A stretch of 64,000 bases of DNA. Origin: Halotalea alkalilenta (GTDB lineage Bacteria; Pseudomonadota; Gammaproteobacteria; Pseudomonadales; Halomonadaceae). Under the pieces are notes generated by a model, which was given only the letters and a program-made list of their open reading frames with translations, was not told the DNA's origin and did no database searches. Below are positions 7,741-16,143 of this stretch, piece by piece (the stretch's first letter is position 1; the number at the start of each line of letters is the position of its first letter). Made by a program: the position numbers and the translations under genes. The stretch lies in contig NZ_CP015243.1 of assembly GCF_001648175.1 (NCBI RefSeq), positions 3,224,001-3,288,000 on the forward strand, in the 5' to 3' direction.

Positions 7741-8961
7741 ATGACGTTTTCCTCTACGGCCACTGGTGCCGACAAATCCTTTTTACGTTCTTCCCTGCTG
7801 CTCGGCATCGTGCTGATCGCCGCCAATCTGCGCGCGCCCATCACGGCACTTGGACCGGTGCTAACGGAGCTGCAACAGCATTTTGCCATGACCCCGGCGG
7901 TGGCCGGTCTGCTCAATGCGCTGCCATTATTGATCTTCGCTTGTGGCTCACCAATGGCTCCTTGGCTGACCCGGCGCCTTGGGCTCGAACGCGCGCTGTT
8001 CGGCGCGCTTTGCCTGATCGCCGTGGGGTGCCTGATACGCTCCAGCGGCCTTTATTCCGGCCTGTGGCTGGGTACGGTGCTGATCGGCGCTGGCATCGCT
8101 GTAGCGAATGTGCTCGTGGTGCCGCTGGTCAAGCGGGACTTCCCTGACCATACGGCGCTATGCGTTGGCCTTTACGCTGCGACCATGGCGCTGGTCGCGG
8201 CCCTGGCGAGCGGACTTGCCGCACCGCTGTCGAACCTCACGAGCTATGCCTGGAGATTGCCGCTAGGTATCTGGTTCGTGCTCGCAATCCTGGCGGCTGT
8301 TTGCTGGTGGCCACAGCTCAAAGGCGTTCACGCGCCCACCCCGGCCAAGTCAGGAACCCAAGCGAGCCACGCACCGGCACCAGTATGGCGAAGTGCGATC
8401 GCTTGGCAGGTATCGATGTTCATGGCCCTGCAAACGCTGGTGTTCTACACCTTGATCGATTGGTTCCCTTCCATGGTCAGCGGCGTAGGCATCAGCGCGG
8501 CTCAGGCGGGTACCTATCTGTTCGCCTACCAGGCTATCGCCGTAGTCGCAAACCTTGTGACGTCGGTTGCGATCAAGCGCCTGCACGACCAGCGTTTGCT
8601 GGGGTTCATCTGCTCGCTGTGCATTTGCTGTGGTGTCGCGGGCCTGCTGTGGGCACCGACCTGGGCGCTTCTTTGGCTTCTGTTCGCAGGCGTCGGCGCT
8701 GGAATGTCGATGGTCACCTGCCTGACGCTTTTTGGTCTGCGTACCCGCGACCATCACCAGGCCAGCTCACTGTCAGGAATGGCCCAATGCGTAGGCTATG
8801 GCCTAGGCGCCACCGGGCCTTTCCTCGCAGGGTGGCTACACGACCTCAGTGGAGGATGGCACGCCCCGCTATTGGTGCTGCTGGCGTCAGCATGCGCACA
8901 GATCGTATTCGCGGTCCTGGCAGGCCGTAACCGATATGTGGAGCAGTCACGACCAGGCTGA
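7741..8961 (+). CDS. MFS transporter, CynX/NimT family
   Basis: A 406-residue inner-membrane permease with 12 predicted helices. The first helix and loop (LIAANLRAPITALGPVLTELQQHF) and the following GLLNALPLLIFACGSP block are characteristic of the CynX/NimT branch, whose E. coli members are linked to cyanate and 2-nitroimidazole. A basic central loop falls near residues 195-220. No cyanase or other substrate-defining gene is next to it, so the substrate is unknown. There is no clear Shine-Dalgarno at the ATG at 7741. Confidence 0.85.
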   Translation: MTFSSTATGADKSFLRSSLLLGIVLIAANLRAPITALGPVLTELQQHFAMTPAVAGLLNALPLLIFACGSPMAPWLTRRLGLERALFGALCLIAVGCLIRSSGLYSGLWLGTVLIGAGIAVANVLVVPLVKRDFPDHTALCVGLYAATMALVAALASGLAAPLSNLTSYAWRLPLGIWFVLAILAAVCWWPQLKGVHAPTPAKSGTQASHAPAPVWRSAIAWQVSMFMALQTLVFYTLIDWFPSMVSGVGISAAQAGTYLFAYQAIAVVANLVTSVAIKRLHDQRLLGFICSLCICCGVAGLLWAPTWALLWLLFAGVGAGMSMVTCLTLFGLRTRDHHQASSLSGMAQCVGYGLGATGPFLAGWLHDLSGGWHAPLLVLLASACAQIVFAVLAGRNRYVEQSRPG

Positions 8962-9306
8962 TGACTGCCTGACCCCGATTCGACTGAGCCTCAACGAGTT
9001 CCCCAAGCGCCCCGGCCCCCGGATTGCCCCTGACCCACCGCGGGCCAGACGGGGGTTTGGCTGTCGGGCAACGCGCGATTTGTCGTCGCTCGGCTCGTAG
9101 GGAGAGATCGAGACCTGGATCGATGCGCCAAAGCAGACCTTCCCCACCTCGGACGACAGGACGAATGACCTCGTTCGAGCGCCCAGCTTAATCGAACCAA
9201 GTGCCCAAAGACCCCGCGTTGCAATCGCAAAACCATGCGACCACCCTGAAGCGGCCGCCATGAACCGAGCGGCATCCCCCCTTCCCTTGAGCGGAGGAGA
9301 AGATTC
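8962..9306. other. 345-base intergenic stretch, nothing recognised
   Basis: Between the CynX-type gene and the DUF6152-like gene. Frames here are short and arginine/proline-rich on both strands and look like noise. A GGAGGAGA ribosome-binding site for the downstream gene is the only element I can point to. Confidence 0.5.
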
Positions 9307-9687
9307 ATGAGGATCAAGAAACCAAGCGCCATCCTTACCGGCCTCTGTCTCTGCGCCCTGCTCGCGACGACAGCCGCGGCCCATCATGGTTGGAGCTGGG
9401 CCGAAGGCGAATTGAGCGAGCTGACCGGGACGATTCGGGAAATCTCCTTCGCGCCGCCGCATCCTTCCCTCGAGGTGGAGATAGAGGGCGAAGTCTGGCA
9501 GGTCGATCTCGGTAATCCCAACCAGACACAGCGCGCCGGATTCGCGCAAGGGTCGGCGGAGGTCGGCGATGAGGTCACGATCCTCGGCAACCGTTCGCTC
9601 GACGAGAGCGAGAACCTGATCAAGGCGGTTCGCATCACCGTCGGCGGCCAGAACTACGACATCTATCCGGGACGGATCGAAGGCTGA
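9307..9687 (+). CDS. Secreted DUF6152-like protein
   Basis: A 126-residue protein with a signal peptide (residues 1 to about 24, LCLCALLATTAAA) and a small beta-rich mature domain. Cleavage after the AAA run would leave His-His-Gly-Trp at or next to the mature N-terminus, a motif shared by the family as I recall it. The rest (LTGTIREISFAPPHPSLEVE.., VGDEVTILGNRS) resembles an OB-like barrel. The function is unknown; the terminal histidines suggest a metal site (inference). GGAGGAGA precedes the ATG. The stop is 7 bases before the next gene, a membrane protein, so the two form an operon. Confidence 0.7.
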   Translation: MRIKKPSAILTGLCLCALLATTAAAHHGWSWAEGELSELTGTIREISFAPPHPSLEVEIEGEVWQVDLGNPNQTQRAGFAQGSAEVGDEVTILGNRSLDESENLIKAVRITVGGQNYDIYPGRIEG

Positions 9688-9694
9688 GCACGGC

Positions 9695-10168
9695 GTGACG
9701 AGCCTGCTCGAGTGGCTTTCAGAGGGCATCGTCGCGCAGGCGCTGACAGCGTCTCCTGTGCTCTACGTATTCGCCAATGCCGCGCACATCCTGGCGATCG
9801 GGCTACTCGTAGGAGCGATCCTGCCGCTCGACCTTCGACTCCTCGGGCTGTTCAAACGCACTCCTCTACAGCTGCTCGGGCCATTCCTTTCCCGGGCGGC
9901 GGCGACCGGTGCCGTGCTCGCGATCCTCACTGGCATGGCGCTCTTCACCGTCAGGGCGAACGAATACGTCGGCAACCCGGCCTTTCTGACCAAGATGGGG
10001 CTTCTTGCCGCCGGCATCGCTAACGTCGTGCTGCTGCGTATCGCATCGCCGTGGCGGCGTACGCTTTCCGAGGACCGGGGCCCCTGGTCGATCAAACTCA
10101 TGGCCGCGATGTCGTTCGCGATCTGGATCGCGGCGGTCATCGCTGGCCGCTGGATTGGCTTTATTTGA
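9695..10168 (+). CDS. Small integral membrane protein (DUF6644-like), partner of the DUF6152-like protein
   Basis: A 157-residue protein starting at GTG 9695, with four predicted membrane helices: VLYVFANAAHILAIGLLV, a second around LLGPFLSRAAATGAVLAI, a third around LLAAGIANVVLL and a fourth AAMSFAIWIAAVIAG. A histidine sits inside the first helix. I recall DUF6152 and DUF6644 proteins as neighbours, but the assignment is from general pattern. The 7-base spacing from the upstream gene indicates cotranscription and a shared job, possibly redox or metal related (inference). Confidence 0.65.
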   Translation: MTSLLEWLSEGIVAQALTASPVLYVFANAAHILAIGLLVGAILPLDLRLLGLFKRTPLQLLGPFLSRAAATGAVLAILTGMALFTVRANEYVGNPAFLTKMGLLAAGIANVVLLRIASPWRRTLSEDRGPWSIKLMAAMSFAIWIAAVIAGRWIGFI

Positions 10169-10369
10169 CCCGCGGGCAGAACGCCGTTGAAACCAGCGCC
10201 ATCCCGAGCGCCCGAGGCTCAGCGCCAGTCGATGTGCCACGGAGCACGTGGGCTTGGGCGTCTTGGACTATCCTGGGCTATACAGCGCCTTTCTCCATGT
10301 ATGGACCGTGAACCGGCAGGGGCCGGTTGCATCCGCCAAGCCGGCAAGCTGTGAAAACCACCTAATATC

Positions 10370-10477
10370 AATCCGATACTAGCGACATCAAGCGCATCCC
10401 TCTGAGCTAAAGGGCGGGTGAAATGCCGCTCCCTGAGCCTCGAGCGCTGCGCTTCAGCCAATTGAGCTATAGCCGCC
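10370..10477 (-). pseudogene. Decayed tRNA-like patch
   Basis: Within the 379-base gap 10169-10547. On the minus strand, GGCGGCTATAGCTCAATTGG (from 10477) reads like a tRNA acceptor strand plus D arm, preceded by a TATCAT hexamer and a GC-rich discriminator. It then loses tRNA character: no TTCGA arm and no matching 3' acceptor strand. A second D-arm-like segment, TTTAGCTCAGAGGGAT, begins near 10412. I read this as one or two broken tRNA genes; no other feature was seen in the gap. Confidence 0.4.
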
Positions 10478-10547
10478 AGTGATGGGAGGCGTATGATAAT
10501 CAAAGCCTTTTCCAAGGCTACCCAGTTTTCGCTGCAAAGGGATTTCC

Positions 10548-11135
10548 ATGCGTAGAAACGGACTAATAGCGGGACTGCTCGGCATCGGCTTCAGCCTGGC
10601 ATTCAGCGCCCATGCAGAAGCTGCATGGCGCTTCGATCCCATGCACAGCTATATCGATGCGACGCTCACCGATCAACGTACGAGCGGCGATGTGGTCCAA
10701 CAGCACAGGGTCGAGCGTCTGGCCGGCACGATCGACGAACAGGGCCAGCTGACCCTCCCGCTCGCCCTCGACCAGCTCGATCTGATCAGCCAGCTTCCCT
10801 CTTGGCTCAGCGGCTTGGCGACGGGACAGGTGGCGACCATCACTGCAGAAGTCGATCCCGGATGGTTCAATGCGCTCGGCATTGGCGAGTCCGCTACTCG
10901 GCAGCTGCCGCTGACCATCCAGGGCGAGCGCTTCACTCGTCATGAAGAGGTGGCGCTAGCGCTCACCCGGGTGGGGGAAAACGAGTATCGCGTACGTACC
11001 GCTGAGCCGGTCTCGATCGATACCCGCGAGTTGATGCAGCTCGACAATGCTCAGACCATTCTCGCCGCGCTGGGCTTCCAGCGTCTGTCGGACACGATTC
11101 CGATCAGCTTCGACGCTCGTTTGCTCAGCGACTGA
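10548..11135 (+). CDS. YceI-like periplasmic protein
   Basis: A 195-residue protein with a signal peptide (cleavage near AHAEA|AW, residue 25) and a YceI/lipocalin-type beta domain: WRFDPMHSYID at the mature N-terminus, a central TITAEVDPGWFNALG and a terminal ISFDARL. YceI proteins bind isoprenoid or amphiphilic ligands in the periplasm; some are linked to cytochrome b561 or acid/hyperosmotic stress. The paralogues I know have a stronger HSxVxFSIRHL motif than this one, so it is a divergent member. An AAGGGA site precedes the ATG and a strong hairpin follows the stop. Confidence 0.7.
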   Translation: MRRNGLIAGLLGIGFSLAFSAHAEAAWRFDPMHSYIDATLTDQRTSGDVVQQHRVERLAGTIDEQGQLTLPLALDQLDLISQLPSWLSGLATGQVATITAEVDPGWFNALGIGESATRQLPLTIQGERFTRHEEVALALTRVGENEYRVRTAEPVSIDTRELMQLDNAQTILAALGFQRLSDTIPISFDARLLSD

Positions 11136-11136
11136 C

Positions 11137-11168
11137 CCTTGCGCGCGGGCGCAGGCCCGCGCGCAAGG
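11137..11168 (+). terminator. Terminator hairpin after the YceI-like gene
   Basis: A 14-bp stem CCTTGCGCGCGGGC / GCCCGCGCGCAAGG with a GCAG loop, starting right after the stop codon. There is no long T tract. Confidence 0.6.
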
Positions 11169-11290
11169 ATCGACACTCGAACGGTGAGATGCGAGACTGA
11201 GGCGCTGAATTTCTACCGTGTCGACCGCCGCGCGCCATCCGTAGATACCCGCGCGATGCGACGCTTGCACCATCCCGCCAGGACTCTTCC

Positions 11291-12211
11291 ATGATCAAGT
11301 GGACCCTCGTCGGCCTCGTACTGGCCTATATCGCTTTCAGTATCATCTACGTACATTACCGCGGTAAGAAACGCCATCGAATGACCCGCCAGCTTTCGGA
11401 TCATTCGACCTTCATGGCACCGATCAACACCTTCATGTACCTGTTTTCGCGACTCCCGGACCGCCCCTACCATCGCGAGCAGGACTTCCCCGAGCTCGAG
11501 GCGCTGACCAGCCGCTGGCAGGAAATTCGCGCCGAGGCCGAGGCACTCGAAAACCACATCAAGGGCTCCGACAAACGCGACGATGCGGGTTTCAACTCGT
11601 TCTTCCGCCGCGGCTGGAAGCGCTTCTATCTCAAGTGGTATGGAGAGAGCCACGCATCCGCCGAGGCTCTGTGCCCGAAAACGACCGAGATCCTGGCGGG
11701 CATTCCCTCGATCAAGGCCGCGATGTTCGCCGAGCTGCCGGTCGGCAGCAAGCTGATGAAACATCGCGACCCCTACGCCGGATCGATCCGCTATCACCTG
11801 GGACTGCGCACGCCCAACGACGACCGCTGCTTCATCGATGTCGACGGCATTCCCTATAGCTGGCGCGATGGCGAAGCGGTGCTGTTCGACGAGACCTACA
11901 TCCACTACGCCGAGAATGGCAGTGAGAGCAATCGTCTGATCCTGTTCTGCGATGTCGAACGTCCAATGAAGTACCGCTGGGCGGCCGCGGTCAACCACTG
12001 GTTCAGCCGCAAGGTGATGGCAGCGGCAGCCTCGCCCAACGACGATAACGATCGTACAGGCGGGCTTAACCGAGCGTTCAAGTACCTCTATGCGATCCGC
12101 GGCAAAGGCAAGCAGCTCAAGCAGTTCAACCAGCCGCTCTATCAATTGGTGAAATGGACGGTGTTCCTGTTCATTCCCGCGCTCCTGCTGTTCCTGATCT
12201 GGCTGATCTGA
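11291..12211 (+). CDS. lpxO: Lipid A 2-hydroxylase LpxO (aspartyl/asparaginyl beta-hydroxylase family)
   Basis: A 306-residue Fe(II)/2-oxoglutarate-dependent dioxygenase-type membrane enzyme that hydroxylates a secondary fatty acyl chain of lipid A at C-2. There are hydrophobic helices at both ends (residues 3-22 and about 285-306), as in LpxO. The catalytic core shows the HxD iron motif in KHRDPYAGSIRYHLGL and a distal HYAENGS..R for iron and 2-oxoglutarate binding. Length matches the family (about 300). The stop is 1 base from the next gene's ATG, so the phosphopantetheinyl transferase may be cotranscribed. Confidence 0.87.
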   Translation: MIKWTLVGLVLAYIAFSIIYVHYRGKKRHRMTRQLSDHSTFMAPINTFMYLFSRLPDRPYHREQDFPELEALTSRWQEIRAEAEALENHIKGSDKRDDAGFNSFFRRGWKRFYLKWYGESHASAEALCPKTTEILAGIPSIKAAMFAELPVGSKLMKHRDPYAGSIRYHLGLRTPNDDRCFIDVDGIPYSWRDGEAVLFDETYIHYAENGSESNRLILFCDVERPMKYRWAAAVNHWFSRKVMAAAASPNDDNDRTGGLNRAFKYLYAIRGKGKQLKQFNQPLYQLVKWTVFLFIPALLLFLIWLI

Positions 12212-12212
12212 G

Positions 12213-12974
12213 ATGTCGGCCAGCGCAGTCTCGCCGTCGATCGTCGGCGCGGAGCAATTCCTCCAACCTCTCACTCCTTCGCAACTCCTGCGCATCGAAG
12301 GCGAGCTGATTGGAGAATTGCCGCTGGCGATCGCGGCACTGCGCTTCACTCCCGCTCACTTCGATGCAAAAGCGTTCGAGCGGCTGCGAATACCAGCACC
12401 TGACACCCTGGCCAAGGCCGTCGATAAACGACGTGCCGAATACCTCGCCGCGCGCCTGTGCGCACGGCGAGCGCTGGCCGCGAACGCGATCGAGGGCCTG
12501 CCCTGGACAGCCGAGGGAGAACGCTGCCCGCAGTGGCCGGGGGGCTGCATCGGCGCGCTGACCCATAGCCAGGGTTTCGCTGCGGCAGCGGTAGCGGCGG
12601 GCTCTCGTCTCAGTGCGTTGGGAATCGATGCGGAGGGTTGGATCCACAGTGATCGCGCCGATCGACTCGCCGCGATGATCCTCTGCGACTCAGAGCTCGA
12701 CCACTGGCGCGAGCTGCCCGAGCTGGCGCGAGGCGCCTGGCTGACCCGGGTGTTCTCAGCCAAAGAAAGTCTCTACAAAGCGCTTTATCCGCGGGTCAAA
12801 CGGCCGTTCTACTTCCATGACGCCATCGCCGACTTCGACCCGACTCGACCGAGCCGCTTTACCCTCGCACTGGTCAAGTCGCTGGATGCGCACCACCCGG
12901 ACGGCTTCAGCGTCGAGGTGCGCGCACTCGACTTCGACCGGGGCGTGCTGACCTTGATCGCCCTACCCGCCTGA
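12213..12974 (+). CDS. 4'-phosphopantetheinyl transferase, EntD type
   Basis: A 253-residue enzyme that moves phosphopantetheine from CoA onto a carrier-protein serine. The ACPS-superfamily signatures are clear: LGIDAEGW for the first magnesium motif and FSAKESLYKALYP for the second, with the EntD-type N-terminal extension (RRAEYLAARLCARRAL). EntD-type enzymes usually serve siderophore or polyketide carrier proteins. No NRPS or PKS gene is in the window, so the target is unknown. It may be cotranscribed with lpxO upstream; recQ starts 34 bases after its stop. Confidence 0.87.
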   Translation: MSASAVSPSIVGAEQFLQPLTPSQLLRIEGELIGELPLAIAALRFTPAHFDAKAFERLRIPAPDTLAKAVDKRRAEYLAARLCARRALAANAIEGLPWTAEGERCPQWPGGCIGALTHSQGFAAAAVAAGSRLSALGIDAEGWIHSDRADRLAAMILCDSELDHWRELPELARGAWLTRVFSAKESLYKALYPRVKRPFYFHDAIADFDPTRPSRFTLALVKSLDAHHPDGFSVEVRALDFDRGVLTLIALPA

Positions 12975-13008
12975 ACTGCGCTAACTCGCCTTTCGAGGAG
13001 ATCCATCG

Positions 13009-15015
13009 ATGAGCTCTGAGACGCTCGATTACGCCCTCGCCCGTCACTTCGGCTTCGAGGGCCTCCGACCGGGACAGCGAGCGGTGATCGAGCGGCTGCT
13101 GGAGGGCCGGTCCGTGGCGGCGATCTTTCCCACCGGTGCAGGCAAGTCGCTATGCTATCAACTGCCAGCGCTGATGCTGCCGCACCTGACCCTGGTGATA
13201 TCGCCGCTTCTCGCCCTGATCAAGGATCAGCTCGCCTTCCTGCATGCCCACGGCATCGCCGCGGCGAGCATCGACTCGAGCCAATCCCCCGACGAGGGCC
13301 GCGAAGTGATGCGCCAGGCCCAGGCCGGCGAGCTCAAGATCCTGATGATCTCGGTGGAGAGGCTACGCAACGAGCGCTTTCGCCGGTTCATCTCGCAGGT
13401 ACCGATCTCGCTCCTGGTGGTCGATGAAGCCCACTGCATTTCCGAGTGGGGGCACAACTTCCGGCCGGACTACCTGAAGCTGCCGGAGGAGCGCGAACGA
13501 CTCGGCATGCCGCGTACGCTGCTGCTCACCGCCACGGCGACCCCGCCGGTGGTCGAACAGATGCGCGAGCGCTTCTCCATCACCGCCGATGACGTGATCA
13601 CCACGGGCTTCTATCGTCCCAATCTCGAACTCGAAGTGCTGCCCACCGCACAGGCACAGCGCCCGCAGCGATTGGTCGAATGGCTCGCTCCGCGAGCCGG
13701 TCACCAGGCCGCCGTGCCACAACCGAGCATCGTTTACGTCACCCAGCAGCGCAGCGCCGAAGAGGTCGCCAGGCTACTGACCAGCAACGGCATCGCGGCT
13801 CGCGCCTACCATGCGGGACTGGACAGCGAAGAGCGACAAACGATCCAGACGGCCTTCAAGCAAGGGGAGCTGAACTGCATCGTCGCCACCATCGCGTTCG
13901 GCATGGGCATCGATAAAAGCGACATTCGCCAGGTGATCCATTTCGATCCGCCCAAGTCGATCGAGAATTACAGCCAGGAGATCGGTCGAGCCGGACGCGA
14001 CGGAGCACCCTCCACTTGCCTGACGCTGGCAAGCCGGGAGGGCCTGGGAGTACTCGAGAACTTCATCTACGGTGACACGCCAGAGCGCAGCGGCATCCGC
14101 TGCCTGCTGGAAGAACTGGACGCACTGCCACGCGCAAGCAGCGGAGAGCGTGACTGGCGCTTCACCCTGAGCGCCCTTTCACAGCGCACCGACATTCGCC
14201 CCCTGCCGCTCAAAACCTTGCTGGTACAACTGGAGCTGCTCGGAGTGGCGACACCGCGCTTCTCCCACTTCGCCGACTACCGCTTCGCCCAGCATGAAGA
14301 CGACGAGACGCTGGCGGGACATTTCCAGGGTGAGCGGCGCGATTTCATCGCCCTGCTGCTGAACAACGTACGCCGCGCGCGGCGCTGGGCCAGCGTCGAC
14401 TTCGATAGGATCGACGAAGCCGGCCGAGCGGCAGGTCTGGATGCGGGACGGGGTCGGGTAATCGCGGCGCTCGAATTCTTTGCCCAGCGCGGCTGGATCG
14501 AACTCGAGGCAAAGCAGCTGACGGAGGTATACGCGGTGTATGCCGGGTCGCTGGACATCGAAGGCCTCAGCCTGCGGCTGCACGACTATTTCACTCAGCG
14601 CGAGCATGCAGAGCTCGAGCGGCTCCGAGCGGTACCTGCGCTACTGGAAAGCGAGCACTGCCTCAGCCATCGGCTGGCGGCGTATTTCGGCGACCCGCGG
14701 GCACCACAGCATTGCGGCCATTGCTCGGTGTGCCACGGCAGGACTGCCCGTCTGCCCAGGCCTCAACCGGAGCCGTTGCCGGATCGACCGAGGCTCTCGG
14801 CGCTATGCGCGCCGTTGCATGCCCGGCTGGCCGAGCGAGGCAATGGGCATACACCCAGCGCAACCCTGCTGGCCCGCTTTCTCTGCGGCCTGAGCTCGCC
14901 CCTTCTGACCCAGCTCAAGGCCCGCACCCTGCCCGGGTACGGCGCGCTGGCGACATCTCCCTATGCGGCCCTGCATGCCCACATCACCACCCTGGCACTC
15001 GGTCGCGACGAATGA
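13009..15015 (+). CDS. recQ: RecQ-family ATP-dependent DNA helicase
   Basis: A 668-residue superfamily-2 helicase. Walker A is FPTGAGKSLCYQ, motif II is DEAH (VVDEAHCISEWGHNFRPDY), and motif VI (QEIGRAGRDG) lies near residue 325. The RecQ C-terminal zinc-binding cysteines appear near residue 565 as PQHCGHCSVC. There is no clear HRDC domain; the last 100 residues are unlike E. coli RecQ. It is therefore a RecQ homologue of a shorter-armed type and may not be the sole RecQ. A GGAG ribosome-binding site precedes the ATG. It is convergent with dedA, separated by 8 bases. Confidence 0.88.
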   Translation: MSSETLDYALARHFGFEGLRPGQRAVIERLLEGRSVAAIFPTGAGKSLCYQLPALMLPHLTLVISPLLALIKDQLAFLHAHGIAAASIDSSQSPDEGREVMRQAQAGELKILMISVERLRNERFRRFISQVPISLLVVDEAHCISEWGHNFRPDYLKLPEERERLGMPRTLLLTATATPPVVEQMRERFSITADDVITTGFYRPNLELEVLPTAQAQRPQRLVEWLAPRAGHQAAVPQPSIVYVTQQRSAEEVARLLTSNGIAARAYHAGLDSEERQTIQTAFKQGELNCIVATIAFGMGIDKSDIRQVIHFDPPKSIENYSQEIGRAGRDGAPSTCLTLASREGLGVLENFIYGDTPERSGIRCLLEELDALPRASSGERDWRFTLSALSQRTDIRPLPLKTLLVQLELLGVATPRFSHFADYRFAQHEDDETLAGHFQGERRDFIALLLNNVRRARRWASVDFDRIDEAGRAAGLDAGRGRVIAALEFFAQRGWIELEAKQLTEVYAVYAGSLDIEGLSLRLHDYFTQREHAELERLRAVPALLESEHCLSHRLAAYFGDPRAPQHCGHCSVCHGRTARLPRPQPEPLPDRPRLSALCAPLHARLAERGNGHTPSATLLARFLCGLSSPLLTQLKARTLPGYGALATSPYAALHAHITTLALGRDE

Positions 15016-15023
15016 ACGCCGGC

Positions 15024-15692
15024 TCAGTCGCGCCCGCTGCCGAAGCGACGCTTGGCAAAATAGAACAGCGAGCTCACCAGCCCGATCGTCAGCAGCAGGA
15101 TCGGCAGCAGCAGCATGCAGGTAGTGAGGATCTCTTGGTGACGGGAGAAGAAAGCGGTATTGCTGATCAGGTAGCCAAGCGAGGTGAGAAGCCCCACCCA
15201 CAGCGTCGCGCTGAGCACGTTGAACATCTGGAAGCGGGCGGTGGACAGCGGCGATATCCCGACCACCAGCGGCATCAGCGTGCGCACGAAGGGCATGAAG
15301 CGCCCGGCGAGCAGCGCCAGGAGCCCGTGGCGGTGGAGCAGCGCATGGGTCTGCTCCACTCGATGCGGCGGCAGATGATTAGCCATCCAGCGCTTTATCA
15401 ACGGCGTGTCACTCAGCCATCGTCCCTGGATGAAGCCCAGCCATGACCCCACGCTCGCAGCCACGATCAGCACCAGGTTGATCCCCCAGAAGGAGAAAGC
15501 GCCCTGGCTCGCCATCACGCCGACCAGGATCAGCAAGGAATCCCCAGGAAAGAACGCAGCGGGCAACACGCCATTTTCAAGCGATATGATCAAAAACAGG
15601 ATCAGCGGCAGCATCCATAGATAGCGAGCGGAGCGGATCATTTCATAATCCTGACTCAGAATCGCCATGAAGATGTTATAGAAGGTTTCCAT
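15024..15692 (-). CDS. DedA family membrane protein
   Basis: A 222-residue inner-membrane protein of the DedA/SNARE-associated family, thought to flip or shuttle undecaprenyl phosphate and phospholipids. Signatures include LENGVLPAAFFPGDSLLILVG, with the E and FxPGD motif, and GRFMPFVRTLMPLVVGIS, the re-entrant region with its arginine. Length is typical of the DedA family. The METFYNIF start at 15692 has no strong ribosome-binding site; an internal ATG (MAILSQ..) is possible. Confidence 0.88.
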   Translation of the reverse strand: METFYNIFMAILSQDYEMIRSARYLWMLPLILFLIISLENGVLPAAFFPGDSLLILVGVMASQGAFSFWGINLVLIVAASVGSWLGFIQGRWLSDTPLIKRWMANHLPPHRVEQTHALLHRHGLLALLAGRFMPFVRTLMPLVVGISPLSTARFQMFNVLSATLWVGLLTSLGYLISNTAFFSRHQEILTTCMLLLPILLLTIGLVSSLFYFAKRRFGSGRD

Positions 15693-16143
15693 CGAGTCTC
15701 ACGCCTTTCACTTACGCCTGCACGACGACATCGCCATTGACCATCGCCCATAGTTGTCGCCACTTTACTCTAGATCACCGGCGCTGACCGCCGCCCAGAG
15801 CTTATTTCATTCAAAGCGATGCGACTACTTCAAGCCAGCGCAAGCCAAGCACGAGACAGAGGAGCGTCCAGGAACGCGCGGAGGCCACGATCGTGCCAGC
15901 TCGCAGGCCGCGACCAGAAGCCTGGGGCACCGCTGGCCCGGATCGCGCTATGGTGCCAGCGCGACGTGCAAAGGACTATCACACGCCTAGGGTAGAATGT
16001 TCGCCGCTCGAGAATGAATGCTATGTTGGAGAGATCGCGCCCACCCTGGGAGGAAGGTCGCGGCAGGACTCGCTCGTCGGTCCTGCTCGTCGGTCTTGTT
16101 CATTCCGGCGCGGTATCTTCCAGTCAGCAGATGCGAGTCCCAG
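15693..16143. other. 451-base intergenic region with no recognised gene
   Basis: Between divergent dedA and maeA. Upstream extensions of the maeA frame exist but carry no conserved sequence. I saw no convincing promoter, hairpin or small RNA signature. Confidence 0.5.
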
